From Costus lasius (lineage: Eukaryota; Streptophyta; Magnoliopsida; Zingiberales; Costaceae), in the NCBI GenBank assembly GCA_027563935.2, contig CM050449.1, positions 62,190,056-62,254,055 of the forward strand: a DNA stretch of 64,000 bases, read 5' to 3'. The translations under genes and the position numbers were made by a program. The notes beneath the pieces are model-generated. The model saw only the letters and a program-made list of their open reading frames with translations, was not told where the DNA came from and ran no database searches. Shown here one piece after another: positions 1-10,681 of the stretch (position 1 is the first letter of the stretch; every line of letters begins with the position of its first letter).

Positions 1-2136
1 TTCTCTCCCACTGGCCTCTTGCAGAAGAAATTCCTTCTCAAGAAAAATAGCCGTATGAGCAACAAACACTTTGTTCTCTTTGGGATCGTAGACATAATAA
101 CCCTTAGTTTCCTTAGGGTAACCGACAAAGATACATTTATCAGATCTGCTCTCCAGTTTCCCAGAGGCGAGCTTTTTGACATAAGCCTCGCAACCCCAGA
201 TTTTAATAAATGTCAAGCTTGGCTGTTTCCCATACCATAACTCATATGGAGTCTTTGAAATGGCCTTGGATGGCACTCGGTTTAGCACCTTTGCAGCTGT
301 TTCCAGTGCAAATCCCCAAAAGGAGTAAGGTAAAGTAGCTTGACTCATCATTGAACGAACCATATCCAATAAGGTTCTATTTCTCCTCTCGGACACACCA
401 TTCCATTGCGGTGTTCCTGGCGGAGTGAGCTGTGAGATAATCCCACACTCCTTCAGATAGTCAGTAAACTCATGACTCAAGTATTCTCCACCTCGATCTG
501 ATCGAAGTGCCTTGATATTTCGGCCTAACTGATTCTGTACTTCATTTTTGAACTCTTTGAACTTGTCAAAAGATTCACTCTTATGTCTGATAAGATAGAC
601 ATAACCATACCTACTGAAATCATCAGTAAAGGTAATGAAGTATGAATAGCCACCTCTGGCATGTTTACTAAATGACCCACACACATCACTGTGAATGAGG
701 TCAAGTAAACCTGAAGCCCTTTGACCTTTTTTAGAAAAAGGAGTCTTCGTCATTTTGCCCATTAAACAAGCTTTGCATGTATCAAGCTCCTCATAGGAGA
801 ATGATCCCAGCAGTCCATGGTCATGCAACCGCTTAATGCGCTTCTTGTTAATATGGCCTAAACGACTATGCCATAGCAAGGTGCTGTCATCAGCATACTT
901 GGCTTTCTTATTATCAATTTGTTGTACAGAACATTCCATGTCCAACATGAATAACCCATTGTTAATCGACCCAGTAGCATAAACAATATTATCAAATGAA
1001 ATACAACACTTTAAAGTTTTGCATTCAAAGGAAAACCCTTTCCTGACAAGAGCAGGAATAGAGATAATATTCTTAGTTATGCTCGGCACAAAATAACAAT
1101 TGTCAAGTTCTAATACAAGACCAGATGGTAAAGAGATGTGATATACTCCTACAGCAACAGCAGCAACCCGTGCCCCGTTTCCAACTCGTAGGTCCACCTC
1201 ATGCTGTCCCACCTGTCTTCTTCTCTTGAGTTCCTGTACATTTGAACAAATGTGAACTCCACATGCAGTGTCCAACACCCATGAAATAGAAGAAGATACC
1301 ATGACTTCAGTCACGAAAATACCTGAGCCAGAATTGAAAGGCTTGCTTCCCTTCTTCTCTCCTTGGAGCGCTTTACAGTCCTTTTTCCAGTGACCCAACT
1401 GGCCACAATGGAAACATCTGTATTCCTTTGACCGCTTTATCTTTTGTTTCAGAGCCTTGTTGTAGCTCTTGATAGGGGTTTTTCCCTTCTTCCCCTTCTT
1501 CTTGTTCCTTGAAGGAACCATCAAGACAGAGGATGAAGGCTTTCCCTTCTCAAGAGTCTGCTCTGTGGTGCAGAGCATGTTCAGTAACTCTGCCGGAGTA
1601 CAATCGATCTTGTTCATATTAAAATTAATAATGAACAAATCGAATGAAGCCGGGAGAGACTGCAGGATGATGTCTACAACAAGCTCCTGATTGATGGTGT
1701 GTCCCAGTTTCTCTAGAGCCTCCTTGTACCCAATCATCTTGAGTACGTGAGCTCCCACTGGACTCCCTTCAGTCAGTTTGCTCTGAAAGAAAAGTTTCGT
1801 CATTTTATAGCGCTCAGTCCTTGCCTGTGCAGCATACAGCATCTTGAGATTTGCTATAATATCAATAGCAGATAAATCCTCATGCTGACGCTGGAGCTCT
1901 GGCATCATTGACGCAAGCATAAGGCAAGCGACATCAGTACTATCACTGACGTGCTTCTCATAAGCATCCCGAACCGCCCTTGCGGCGTTCGAAGCGGGTT
2001 GAGGCGGTATAGCCGTCTCAAGGACATACAGTTTCCTCTCAGCCTTAAGAACAATCTTAAGCTGTCTGTACCAGTCTGAGAAGTTTGTCCCAGCAAACTT
2101 CTCCTTTTCCAGTATGGATCGCAAATTGAGCCCTGT
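1..2136 (-). CDS. Copia G gag-protease-integrase, partial, start codon lost
   Basis: I read this frame codon by codon and found no stop from 2157 down to 1, about 710 codons, so the protein continues past the window. It encodes a Gag domain, a CCHC knuckle (CFHC...H...C, near 1380-1425), the protease motif WVLDTACG (near 1262-1287), the integrase zinc finger (HSRLGH ... CKACL), the integrase core with FTDDFSRYG and DRGGEYLS, and the start of the linker to RT. At the position where H has its ATG (16709) G has ACA (2134-2136), and no in-frame ATG precedes the conserved Gag residues. Translation would need another start, so the copy may be inert despite its open frame. Gln codons at 1666 and about 433 show the unmutated state of two H stops. 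Confidence 0.85.
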
Positions 2137-2157
2137 GGTGTTCGTTGCTGCAGGAAT

Positions 2158-3926
2158 CTACAACAATGCAAGAACAACAAGGTCAGTATCCGTGTTAGAA
2201 TCAATCCAGGACTTAAGAGTGATTCTTTTCTCACTATTTTATCTGGCTGAAAAATCCAGCAAAACAGCCCGAAAGAGAAAAACTCTTTTAGTGAGATGGG
2301 ATCCAGATTTCATACTTGGTCTCCGCGTCCCGCTCAGGCGAGATAAGATGCACAGAGAATTCAAGCACTAATCACTGGTAGGCTTATCCATGCCAATCAC
2401 CAACCCGTGCGATTCCCCTTCATCTGGGCAATCCAGCAGACTGTGCCAACTGAGTTGGTACAACACAGTCTCTGATTCCAGAGATGGCTGCCTCCATATA
2501 GCTAACATATGCTCAATATGTAGCTTACATGGTCAAGCTAACCTGACCTACTCCCTGGACCACCACGTGCTATGCTGAGCAACGAGAAGCGATAAATCCC
2601 TTCGCTATAACACGCAGGTGTAATCACACACCGTCTGAAGATAGATGGGCGTGCCCACTGAGTGGGTACAACACGGCCCCAACGATAGTCAGAACAGTGA
2701 GGTTTCGCATTAGAAGGCCTTCGTGCTTGATATTTAACGTTGGATTTTAACGGTCCTTTTATCTTCTTACTATCATGCAAATCCTATGGTGATAGTAGAA
2801 AGATAAATCATGCATGTACTATTATTACTTAAACAGTAAATAGAAAGCACGATGATCTTATGTGGTAAACGCCCATAAAGCCTAAGTAAGACCCTAGTTT
2901 TACACAAGTCTTCTCTAGAGCTCTTTATGGGTCTCTTGATACTTCATCTGGCCCAGCCCGAGCCCAAGCGCCTTCTGCAGCTCAAATGCGCCTGTGCTAG
3001 AGTCGAACTCTAGACCTCCCACCTAGTCAAGCCACTTGCTGCAAGCGCTTCTGCCATGTGTGCTCTGTGCTCATGTCTGATCAAAATACATTTTAATCTA
3101 TCTAGACATGATTTGACACATAGGTCAATTACACATTATCATAAATTGAAAATGTGATGCGCAGATCACAATAAAAATTTACAATTAATTAATCCAGGCA
3201 CGCAGGCCCCAGCACAGAACACAAATAGGGCAGCCCACATAAGATGAAATAGACACCTAATCAGGTTAAACAAGCAACTTGTGAACCAAATAGGAAAATA
3301 AAATTTTGAAAAAACCCATGGCATCAATTTTATTTCCTTATGAGCCCTACTACCTTACAACGGTCCATTAATAGGGATCCACTCATCAGACCAAGTCAGA
3401 CCCACTGCCCTTGCATGCACCAAGTCATAACAGACTCGCGTCGACCTCATGGTCAACAATGCATGCCTTAAGGGCTGAACGTCCCACATGATTTCTGGCA
3501 AGCGGGTGTGACCCCGGGCCTTAATCATGATCGTTCACTAGTCGCCTCAATCAGACATCGCTACACGCCTTTCTGCAGTCGACCTATAGCCACCTAATGC
3601 TTGCGCATAGGTGCTATCTGGTCGACCCATCTAGGCTGTCAGATGGTCTGATCAGACTGTTGGGTCTAGACTAGACTGATGACTTCAACCCTAGTAACCC
3701 GTCTAAGTATTTCAAGTAGGCGCTTTTAGATCTAAGTGGAGTCGCGCATGATATTAAGTTTTGTCAAAAATCTTCAACATGCGCCAACAAGAATAACATA
3801 CATGCGCCACAAGCAAAAACATACATCTAAAGACTAGCATGTATTTTTCGCATGATGTTTAGGTTTAGATCTATTCAACGCATACATGGATCACACAAAA
3901 AGCAATCATATAGGATCAAGCCATAA
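2158..3926 (-). other. Untranslated leader of copia G
   Basis: This 1.77-kb stretch lies between the primer site and gag and aligns throughout with the leader of H (14919-16708). No credible coding frame crosses it. It contains a tRNA-like segment (separate entry) and, near gag, short direct repeats. A leader this long is unusual for Ty1-copia elements and suggests packaging or regulatory signals, which is inference. Confidence 0.7.
2980..3060 (-). other. tRNA-like segment with B-box hairpin in copia G leader
   Basis: On the minus strand an A-box-like GTGGCTTGACTAGG is followed by a perfect stem, CTAGAG-TTCGA-CTCTAG (2997-3013). Its loop matches a tRNA T-loop and pol III B box. The H copy reads CTAGGG-TTCGA-CCCTAG, a compensatory change. 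It looks like a tRNA-derived insertion in the leader; no full cloverleaf can be folded by eye. Confidence 0.5.
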
Positions 3927-3942
3927 CTTGCTCTGATACCAA
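3927..3942 (-). other. Primer binding site, copia G
   Basis: The minus strand reads TTGGTATCAGAGCAAG directly after the LTR, complementary to the 3' end of plant initiator methionine tRNA. It fixes the LTR boundary and the element's orientation. Confidence 0.85.
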
Positions 3943-5625
3943 TTTAAAAGGGGGGGCGAAACCCTAAACGCATGCACTTCTAAAATTTTGCATGGGCGGA
4001 AATAAGGATTTCAACATGATCGCATGTGGCATGAACATATGATTAACTTAAAGCCTTCATAGATCAACACAAAGATTTTACCATAGCCATTGTTTGGATG
4101 GCGACTTGGAAATAAGAGGGCGATGTGGCTCTCCTCCAAAGTGAACGCACACAAGATGGTGATGGCTTCCTTCTTGGCGTTCCTTGTGCTAGCAAAGCTC
4201 TCCAAGGTGTCCTAGCCGTGTGAGGAGAATGAGATGCTCTCTTGGCGTTTTTCGAACCTCCTCCTTGGCGTGAAGTCACTCTACCAAAATGAGAGAGTCT
4301 CGAGAGTAGAAGATGGGCGACGAGAGAAGCGTTACCCTCGAACGTGGAGGCGTGCTTCTATTTTGGAAAAATTCAACTTCCAAAAATAGCAAGCCCTCAA
4401 CGCATGATGCGTTCACTCCAAGTGAACCGATCGCATCTTCTTCTCCCTTTGAACCATGCATTCATATAATGAACCGGTTCTATAGAATTTGGTTCAAAGA
4501 CCAAATCAAACCAAGATTTGGTTTAGATCATACAAAACCAAAAAGGCTCAAGATCTAACCATACATCTCTTGATGCTCTTGATCTCATGGATCAAGCATC
4601 AATTCTCTCGATCGAAGCTTACCGATCTCAAGCCCTAATCAATCAAACATGATCAGACCAGATCTCACTTACAATCAGAGTTTAAACTCCTTTAAACTGA
4701 ACCTAAACAATTCAGTCCACACGATCTGACATAAGAAAGCCATATCATCAAATTGTGCGACCCTAAGGGTTTCCTTTAAATGTCGGTAACGATAACTTAA
4801 GTTATCACGATCAGAGAGGGGTATCTAGCAACACATCACTGTCTCCCGATATAAAGGAAAGAGTCTTCCAAGACTACACCCAAACCACAGCACAAGTGTG
4901 AATCCAATTCACTTGACATACATGTTTCCTTTGCCACTGGACGTTCTTATTGGACAAGCGTGTCAAGCCTGTAATTCCAATATGATGAGAATGATTAGAT
5001 CAGATGAACATAGTCATCTGGGTATGGCCATACACTTTCTCAATCATCTCATCCAGGGGGGCCCTTTAGAACATCACACTCCAAACAAGGAGAAGGCAAT
5101 CCTATATCTATCACTAGTGCCCTAACATGACTCATGCTCATTATCCAAGACAGTCTATAACCATTATATTTCAAATGATATTGAACTACCTCAAGACAAT
5201 GCCAATCATCATTTAGAAACACAAGTGATCTCAAGTCAGAGGAAATATGCCACTTGTTTGCATACAAGGATTATTCACATTGTGACAAACAATTGAATAT
5301 CCTAAGTAGGGTCTGTCCAGTACATCCAATGTACCTATGAGTCTACATCTTATTCCATGCTCAAAGCATCCTATAAGATTAGAATACATATTAGTCTCAA
5401 TCATATCAAGGCTGTCTCATGTTCACCAAGATATCTCGACTAAGGACTATACTGCATGTCAGCCAAGCTGACCACCCATAGAGACATTATTCAGAAGTAT
5501 ACATATAGCAGCAGATAATGCAACAACCTGAATAACAACCATTGCCTTTATAAACTTAAAGTTTATACATGATACTGATAATAACCCAAGGCCTCAAACA
5601 TTAGCCTTAAGGGCATACCCCAACA
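3943..5625 (-). repeat. 5' LTR of copia G
   Basis: The LTR is 1683 bp, the same length as the 3' LTR of H and the solo LTR. It starts (minus strand) with TGTTGGGGTATGCCC at 5625. It is visibly diverged from the H LTRs, and its 3' end has lost the terminal CA. Small frames inside it are noise. Confidence 0.85.
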
Positions 5626-6251
5626 TATGCACAAGACCATATGTGGCGAATGCTTGGGGCATGGCCAGTAAGTTTCAATCAAATCCTAGTGTTCAAACAC
5701 TGGATAGCTATGAGAGCAATCCTTTAATACTTGGGAAGTATAAAGGATTGAGGTCTAGTCTATCATAGACAGAAAGAATTTTGTGTACAATGGTACACTG
5801 ATACTTCGTTCCAGTCTAATGACTATAGTTCACAGCTAGGATTTGCGTTTTGCTTTGTTGTGGTGTTGTGTGCTGGAAGAGCATTAGGCAAACCACAGTG
5901 GCAAATTCTACAATTAAGGCTGAGTATATTGCAGCTTCTTGTGGCAGCCAAGGAAGCAGCTTCATTCACATGAACTTGATTTAGTCCCTGGTGCTTTATG
6001 GTCCAGTATAATTCTTACTGGGGTCATAGTATGAGAAAAGGAACTTGACACTCAAGTATGTACTGCAGCGATATCATCTGATCTTAGAGATCATTGGTAA
6101 AGATGATGTTCAAATTTGCAAAATAAACACAGATAGCAATCTGGAAGACCCACTGACATAGCCTCTGTCGTAGCGGAAGCTAAATAAGTCATACTAGAGA
6201 CATGAGACTGAATGAATTCAGTTTCCCTTGGTCTTAGTGCAAGTGGGAGAT
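5626..6251 (+). pseudogene. Degenerate copia F RNase H and polypurine tract
   Basis: Broken frames retain recognisable Ty1-copia RNase H pieces: YTDTSFQS (near 5798), STIKAEYIAAS (near 5908) and INTDSNLEDPLT (near 6125), which match YTDASFQSD, STTEAEYVAAS and VHTDDNLADPLT of H. Several stops and frameshifts interrupt it. It ends with the polypurine tract AAGTGGGAGAT right before the LTR start TGTTAG at 6252. The upstream part of F was displaced by the insertion of copia G at 5625/5626 and must lie left of the window. F is a different family from G/H. Confidence 0.8.
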
Positions 6252-7273
6252 TGTTAGTATTTATGCCCTACAAACCAATATATGGACATGGTCCGGCATT
6301 ATTTGAATGTACTTTGATAGAATTGATATTATTAATAAAGGCATGGTCATTATTATGAGCTTTACCTGCGTTGATGTATTGAATTGCATAATGTCCCAGG
6401 AGTTTGGTTGGATCCATTCTCATAAGTAATCCCCAGTCAAGATGCCTTAGCTGATATGGGACAGCTTTGGTGCATGTGAGACTAGTGTATGGGCTGGTTA
6501 GGTGCGGGGCACAGTAACGCAGACATATAGGTGCATTGGATGCACTGGAGTGACCCACCGTGAGGATTGACTTGTCTAGTCAATAGGTCAATCTCACATG
6601 CAAGAGGTTTGAATTTATCCTTAAACTTGAGGTATTCATGTCTAGATATGATGGCGGGTATGTTTTGATACAGTCTTACGTCTCTCCGTAAATGGGTGAT
6701 CAAAACGACTGTCATTGGACATATCATAAGTCATATGGAGATATGGATGACCAATAGTAGGATTTGCCCCTTCCTTGATTGGAAGCATGATATCCACTTG
6801 GGGCGCCCCACCTCATTGGTGCATGACAGGAATGTATGGCCATACTGTTTGAGTCATGACCAATAGATTGGATTAATAAATATGAGACTAATCTAATGGC
6901 AGGATATTAGTTCAGGCAAAGGGATCTATAATGCATGGGAATCCTCGTTGCTTGTCAGGGAGTTGTTGCCAGATGACTTAAGTCCTATGACATGGGTAGC
7001 AGTGATGTGTTGCTAGATACCTCTCACTACTTATGATGTTTAATCATCATTGCCATCGTCATATGGATCCTACGGGGTCACATGCAATAGACTCTTGACG
7101 TTGTTTTATGATCTGGATATCTTGGAATATATTTGAGTTCATTCTAATTCTAAGTCCAAGGCAGATTCATGGTTGAATCTGGTTCCAATTAGGATTCATG
7201 GGTTTATGTATATCCTGGTCAAGTTTGTACTTTGTATGGGAGTTGTACTTGGACTTGGGACTATAAACCATGT

Positions 7274-7560
7274 TGGAGTTGGAATCCTAATTTAATTAGG
7301 AGTTAGAATCCTAATACTTTTAGGAATTGGAATCCTAATCCAACTAGGAGTTGGAATCCTAATTTAATTAGGAGTTGGAATCCTAATCCTATTAGGAATT
7401 GGAATCCTAATCCAACTATGAGTTGGAATCCTAATTTAATTAGGAGTTGGAATCCTAATCCTATTAGGAATTAGAATCCTAATCCAACTAGGAGTTGGAA
7501 TCCTAATTTAATTAGGAGTTGGAATCCTAATTCTACTAGGAGTTAAAATCCTAATCCAAC
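7274..7560 (+). repeat. 24-bp palindromic tandem repeat with 72-bp higher-order unit
   Basis: About twelve imperfect copies of a 24-bp monomer built on AGGAGTTGGAATCCTAAT, with TTAGGA/TCCTAA inverted repeats. Monomers with spacers TTTAATT, CCTATT and CCAACT follow one another in order, giving a 72-bp higher-order unit repeated about four times. Weaker copies continue to about 7800. Confidence 0.85.
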
Positions 7561-8162
7561 CAGGATTCAAATCCTAATGAGAATTGAATATGGATAAGGC
7601 CCATAGTGGTTGGGCGCAAATCCTAATCCAACTAGGATTCAAATCCTAATGGAAATTGGATTTGGATATGGCCCATTGTGTTGGGCGCAAATCCTAATCC
7701 AATAAGGATTTAATTCATGGGCCTAATTAGTATTGAAATCTAAATCCAATTAGGGATTGTAGATTAAATCTAATTGAGGCAAGATTAGAATCCTAATTGG
7801 AGTAGGATTCATCATTGGCGCATGGCTTAATTCCATACATGGAATTGGCGCCAATTGACATGAATAAATCCTAGTGGAATTTGGTTTCCTCAATTGGAAA
7901 TTATCTTGGACACATGGGCTGATGTGGAGGTGTGTAAGGCTTGATTAATTCAAGTATGGTATGCGCCAATCACATAAGGAAAGTCCAAATAATAATTGAA
8001 CTCAAATTACTCCTCTTGATATGGCAAGAAGCTTGATTCTTTCCAAGCTTCATGATGCGCCAATTCAAGGAGGCTTGTGGATGATGTCTTGCAGCAATTT
8101 ATTTGAGAAATTGCGCCAAGAACACTTAAGGAAAGATGGGTGGCGGTTATGGCTTGAATGCA

Positions 8163-8170
8163 TATAAAAG
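8163..8170 (+). promoter_or_regulatory. TATA box of copia F LTR
   Basis: TATAAAAG lies about 500 bp before the LTR end, a plausible position for the U3/R promoter. Inferred from sequence only. Confidence 0.5.
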
Positions 8171-8659
8171 AAGGGGTATGCGCCCCCTCTTTGTGTAATC
8201 AACAAGTGCAGAATTTCTTCTTGAGGCAAGGCAACTTGGAGTTGCGCATGCCTTGAAACCCTAGCCGCCCTCCTTCCTTGGTGTTGCGCCACCACTCTTC
8301 TACCTCTTCTCTTTGTTGGCCGAGAGTCTCCTTGGAGGAGTCTAGTTGGCATGAAGAACAAAGGGAAAAGAAGAAGGAGATTCCAAGAGGTGATCTTCTC
8401 TTCCTGAGGCTAGCACCAAATGTAGAAGAGAGCAACGTTGAGAAGGTCGATGTGTGGATATTTATAGAGGACGAGCACTTGAGCATCTTCCACTTGGCAT
8501 CATCGACTTAACAAGCATTTGAGGTATCATCTCTATCACATCCTTGTATTCCATCTCTCGCATGGATCCTTGGGAAAGGAATATGTTTCGGGTGTAATGC
8601 TTCTTCCGCTGCGTCCTGGGACTGCAATTTTTTAAAATTACATCCGGTATTCCCCAACA

Positions 8660-8903
8660 CCTTGTAAAGTGCACCACCACCCTCACATAGTGCGCCACCT
8701 AGCAAGGTGCACCATATTGCTTGGATGTGCCACCAAGCATGGATGCAACGCCAAGCTCCAAGCTTTAGGGATGCACTAGTGATGTCTTCTTACTTAATCT
8801 TCAATTCAAACTAATTTTATAATAAGGGGATTGAAATAAAGAAGGTGGCACATAGGCCTCACAAATAATACATCATAGGCATGCAAGGAGCTTATCTATA
8901 ATC
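8660..8903 (+). other. Unassigned spacer between copia F and element D
   Basis: About 245 bp with repeated GTGCACC/GTGCGCC words (8670-8740) and AT-rich sequence. No frame, LTR end or RNA gene is visible. It may be flanking DNA of F or part of another decayed repeat. Its last five bases before D, ATATC (8904-8908), are D's target duplication. Confidence 0.5.
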
Positions 8904-8975
8904 ATATCTAATGCAGGAGAAGATAGCATGCAAGAAGCAGACAATTTGCTCTAGAAAGCGCCCCAAAAATTTTCT

Positions 8976-9345
8976 GGTGAAAAAGTCACGGGCCATGGAA
9001 AAAGTCACGGCCAGACCGAGGAAGTTTCTGCCCATTCCAGCGCAACTGAAAATGCGATGATTTTCAAAGCGAAAAAAGTCATGGCCAGACCGAGGAAGTT
9101 TCTGCCCATTCCAGCACAACTGAAAACGCAGTGATTTTCGACGTGAACAAAGTCACGGGCCGTGGAAAAAGTCAGAGCCAGATCGAGGAAGTTTCTGTGG
9201 AGTTTGGCACAATGGAAAATACGGTGTTCGACACGAACAAAGTCACGGGCCGTGGAAAAAGTCATGGCCAGGCTGAGGAAGTTTTTGTGGATTTTGGCAC
9301 ACTTGAGAAAACTGGCGATTTCCAACGTGGGCAAAGTCACGGCCA
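8976..9345 (+). repeat. About 93-bp tandem repeats at start of D 5' LTR
   Basis: Four copies, one truncated, of a unit built around AAAGTCACGGGCCATGG followed by GAGGAAGTTTCTG. In the 3' LTR the same unit is 93 bp and translates in the pol frame as a 31-residue repeat. Confidence 0.8.
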
Positions 9346-9908
9346 TGGAAAATGCCGGGGCCAGATCGCGACTCCCCCTAAAGCTGCAGATCTGCCCAGT
9401 CGACCCCGCTTTGACGTACGCAACCCTCCGTACCATGTTCATCCATCCTTGGAGAACCCAAGGGAGCCTAATAAGGTGGAAATCCGGCGATCCCAATGCA
9501 CTTCGCAACCCCCAGACCATTTCGTGGGAGTTATCAGCCCGTTGTCATCATACCGAAGTTATTCAGCCCAAGGGCATGACAAGCTATCCCCCTGAAGGCC
9601 CAACCCCAGATGGGCCTCGCAATCACCTGAGCAACACGGCCCAAGAGCGCGCCACTTCGGTAGTAACCCAGCCCACAACGTCCAAATTTTGCTGCTTCGT
9701 CGCAATGTGCTCCGAATGCGTCTAACCGCCCCGATTGCCTCCGTACGAAGAGCAAAGGAATATGCGCAAGCTTCAAGGAATAGTAGGTGGAAGTTTGTTT
9801 TCTTTTGTCTTATAGCTGCAGCTTGACTACTTTATGGGCTACAGGAGTAGGTAGTTGTTAGGATTTTCGTCTCGTACTGCTTTTGTCTTGTTCCCTCCCC
9901 CCTTGTTC

Positions 9909-9916
9909 TATAAAAG
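9909..9916 (+). promoter_or_regulatory. TATA box of D 5' LTR
   Basis: TATAAAAG followed by GAGGAGG; the same element is kept in the 3' LTR at 63307-63314 and in E's LTRs. Confidence 0.6.
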
Positions 9917-10552
9917 AGGAGGCTAGGTTGTTTCATTCTTCAGTTTTGTTGGTGGTAGCGTACTCCTAGTGATTTGAGAGCTTCCAGCGCGTGTAGAAGT
10001 CGAAGTCGGAGCTTCGCCTTCACAGTCATTTACGGGTCGAGGTCGGTGCCTCGATTCCAAAGTTGTTTCGGTTTCCTACGTTCAAAGAAGTAAATCCCAC
10101 CATTGCTAGTGGGTCAGGTCCGCCTGCCTTTTCACTTCATTATGTTCTCGTTTTCCCATTGCGGTCTCTCTTTTTCCGTGGGTATCCGTACGCCGGAGAC
10201 GTGGACGTTCCGTGTTGTTCTTTGGTGTATTTCAAGTGCATAAGCGTGCGAGCTGTGCCCTTCAAAACCACTATTCCCCATCGCGAAAGGTTGAGCTTAA
10301 AATTTGCTAAGTGAAGCGTGCTAAAGTGCTACGAGGTTAGTGCGTTACATTCTGTAGTTGCGTGCTGTTGTGTTCTTTCGCATTTGTGTTGCCCCGATCG
10401 AACTCAACGCTGATTTCATCGTGTTTCTGCTGCATTTCCAAAGCGATTTTCACTTCCCTCGTCTAAAGACCCTCTCCCGTTTTCGCGTGCATTGTGTAAT
10501 ATCTTACAGTATGGCTTTAAGGATCATCCCACCTATAGTAGCTCCATCATTT

Positions 10553-10567
10553 CTAGTATCAGAGGAG
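10553..10567 (+). other. Primer binding site of D
   Basis: CTAGTATCAGAGG follows the LTR after a few bases. It is one mismatch away from the usual TGGTATCAGAG initiator-Met-tRNA complement; E has the same variant. Confidence 0.75.
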
Positions 10568-10681
10568 TTGCGCGTCCGATTTTTATCGTTGGCACAGTCC
10601 AACTCCGTTGCATCGCATATTTCCGCATTGATTTTGCATTTTCAGCATCTTGCACTTAGTCATTTTCAGCCTTGATTGTGC

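Larger units (their letters stand above)
1..5625 (-). mobile_element. Ty1-copia element G, 5' half, running off the window
   Basis: Minus-strand LTR retrotransposon. In transcriptional order it shows a 5' LTR (5625-3943), a Met-tRNA-type primer site, a long leader and gag-protease-integrase coding sequence that reaches base 1; RT, RNase H and the 3' LTR must lie outside the window. It belongs to the same family as copia H (13221-22296): LTR length is 1683 bp in both families' copies, the leaders are about 1.8 kb and the proteins align along their length. The LTR end next to the primer site has decayed (AAA instead of the usual CA), so this copy is older than H. It sits in the internal region of copia F; the target copy expected after 5625 is TATGC, but its partner is outside the window. 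Confidence 0.9.
6252..8659 (+). repeat. 3' LTR of copia F
   Basis: It starts TGTTAGTATTTATGCCC right after a polypurine tract, so the left boundary is firm. The right boundary is placed at CCCCAACA (8659), which mirrors the start and follows a CTTCCGCTGCG block that resembles the end of the H LTR; this end is less certain. At 2.4 kb it is a very long copia LTR. It contains a TATA box at 8163 and a tandem-repeat block at 7274-7560. It shares a short block, GTGATGTGTTGCTAGATACC (near 7001), with the H LTR. Confidence 0.65.
8909..10549 (+). repeat. 5' LTR of element D
   Basis: This 1641-bp LTR matches the 3' LTR at 62282-63947 and ends TCCATCA before the primer site. It contains tandem repeats near its start, a TATA box at 9909 and, at 9130-9720, frames that match the LTR-encoded pol tail discussed for the 3' copy. 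In this position the coding-like sequence would be upstream of transcription and silent. Confidence 0.9.

Noticed and set aside
1905..2234. 109-residue minus-strand frame over copia G gag
   Set aside because: Out of frame with the aligned Gag; H has the same shadow at 16719-16925.
2997..3013. True tRNA gene in the copia leader
   Set aside because: Only a T-arm-like hairpin and a weak A box are seen; acceptor and anticodon stems could not be matched by eye.
7274..7560. CRISPR-like array in the F LTR
   Set aside because: Repeats are contiguous and diverged, spacers are not unique, no cas genes are near, and the context is a plant LTR.
9162..9725. 187-residue frame in D's 5' LTR as a separate gene
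   Set aside because: It is the alternative frame of the LTR repeats. The frame matching the pol tail (9131-9595) is the meaningful one, and it is not a separate gene.
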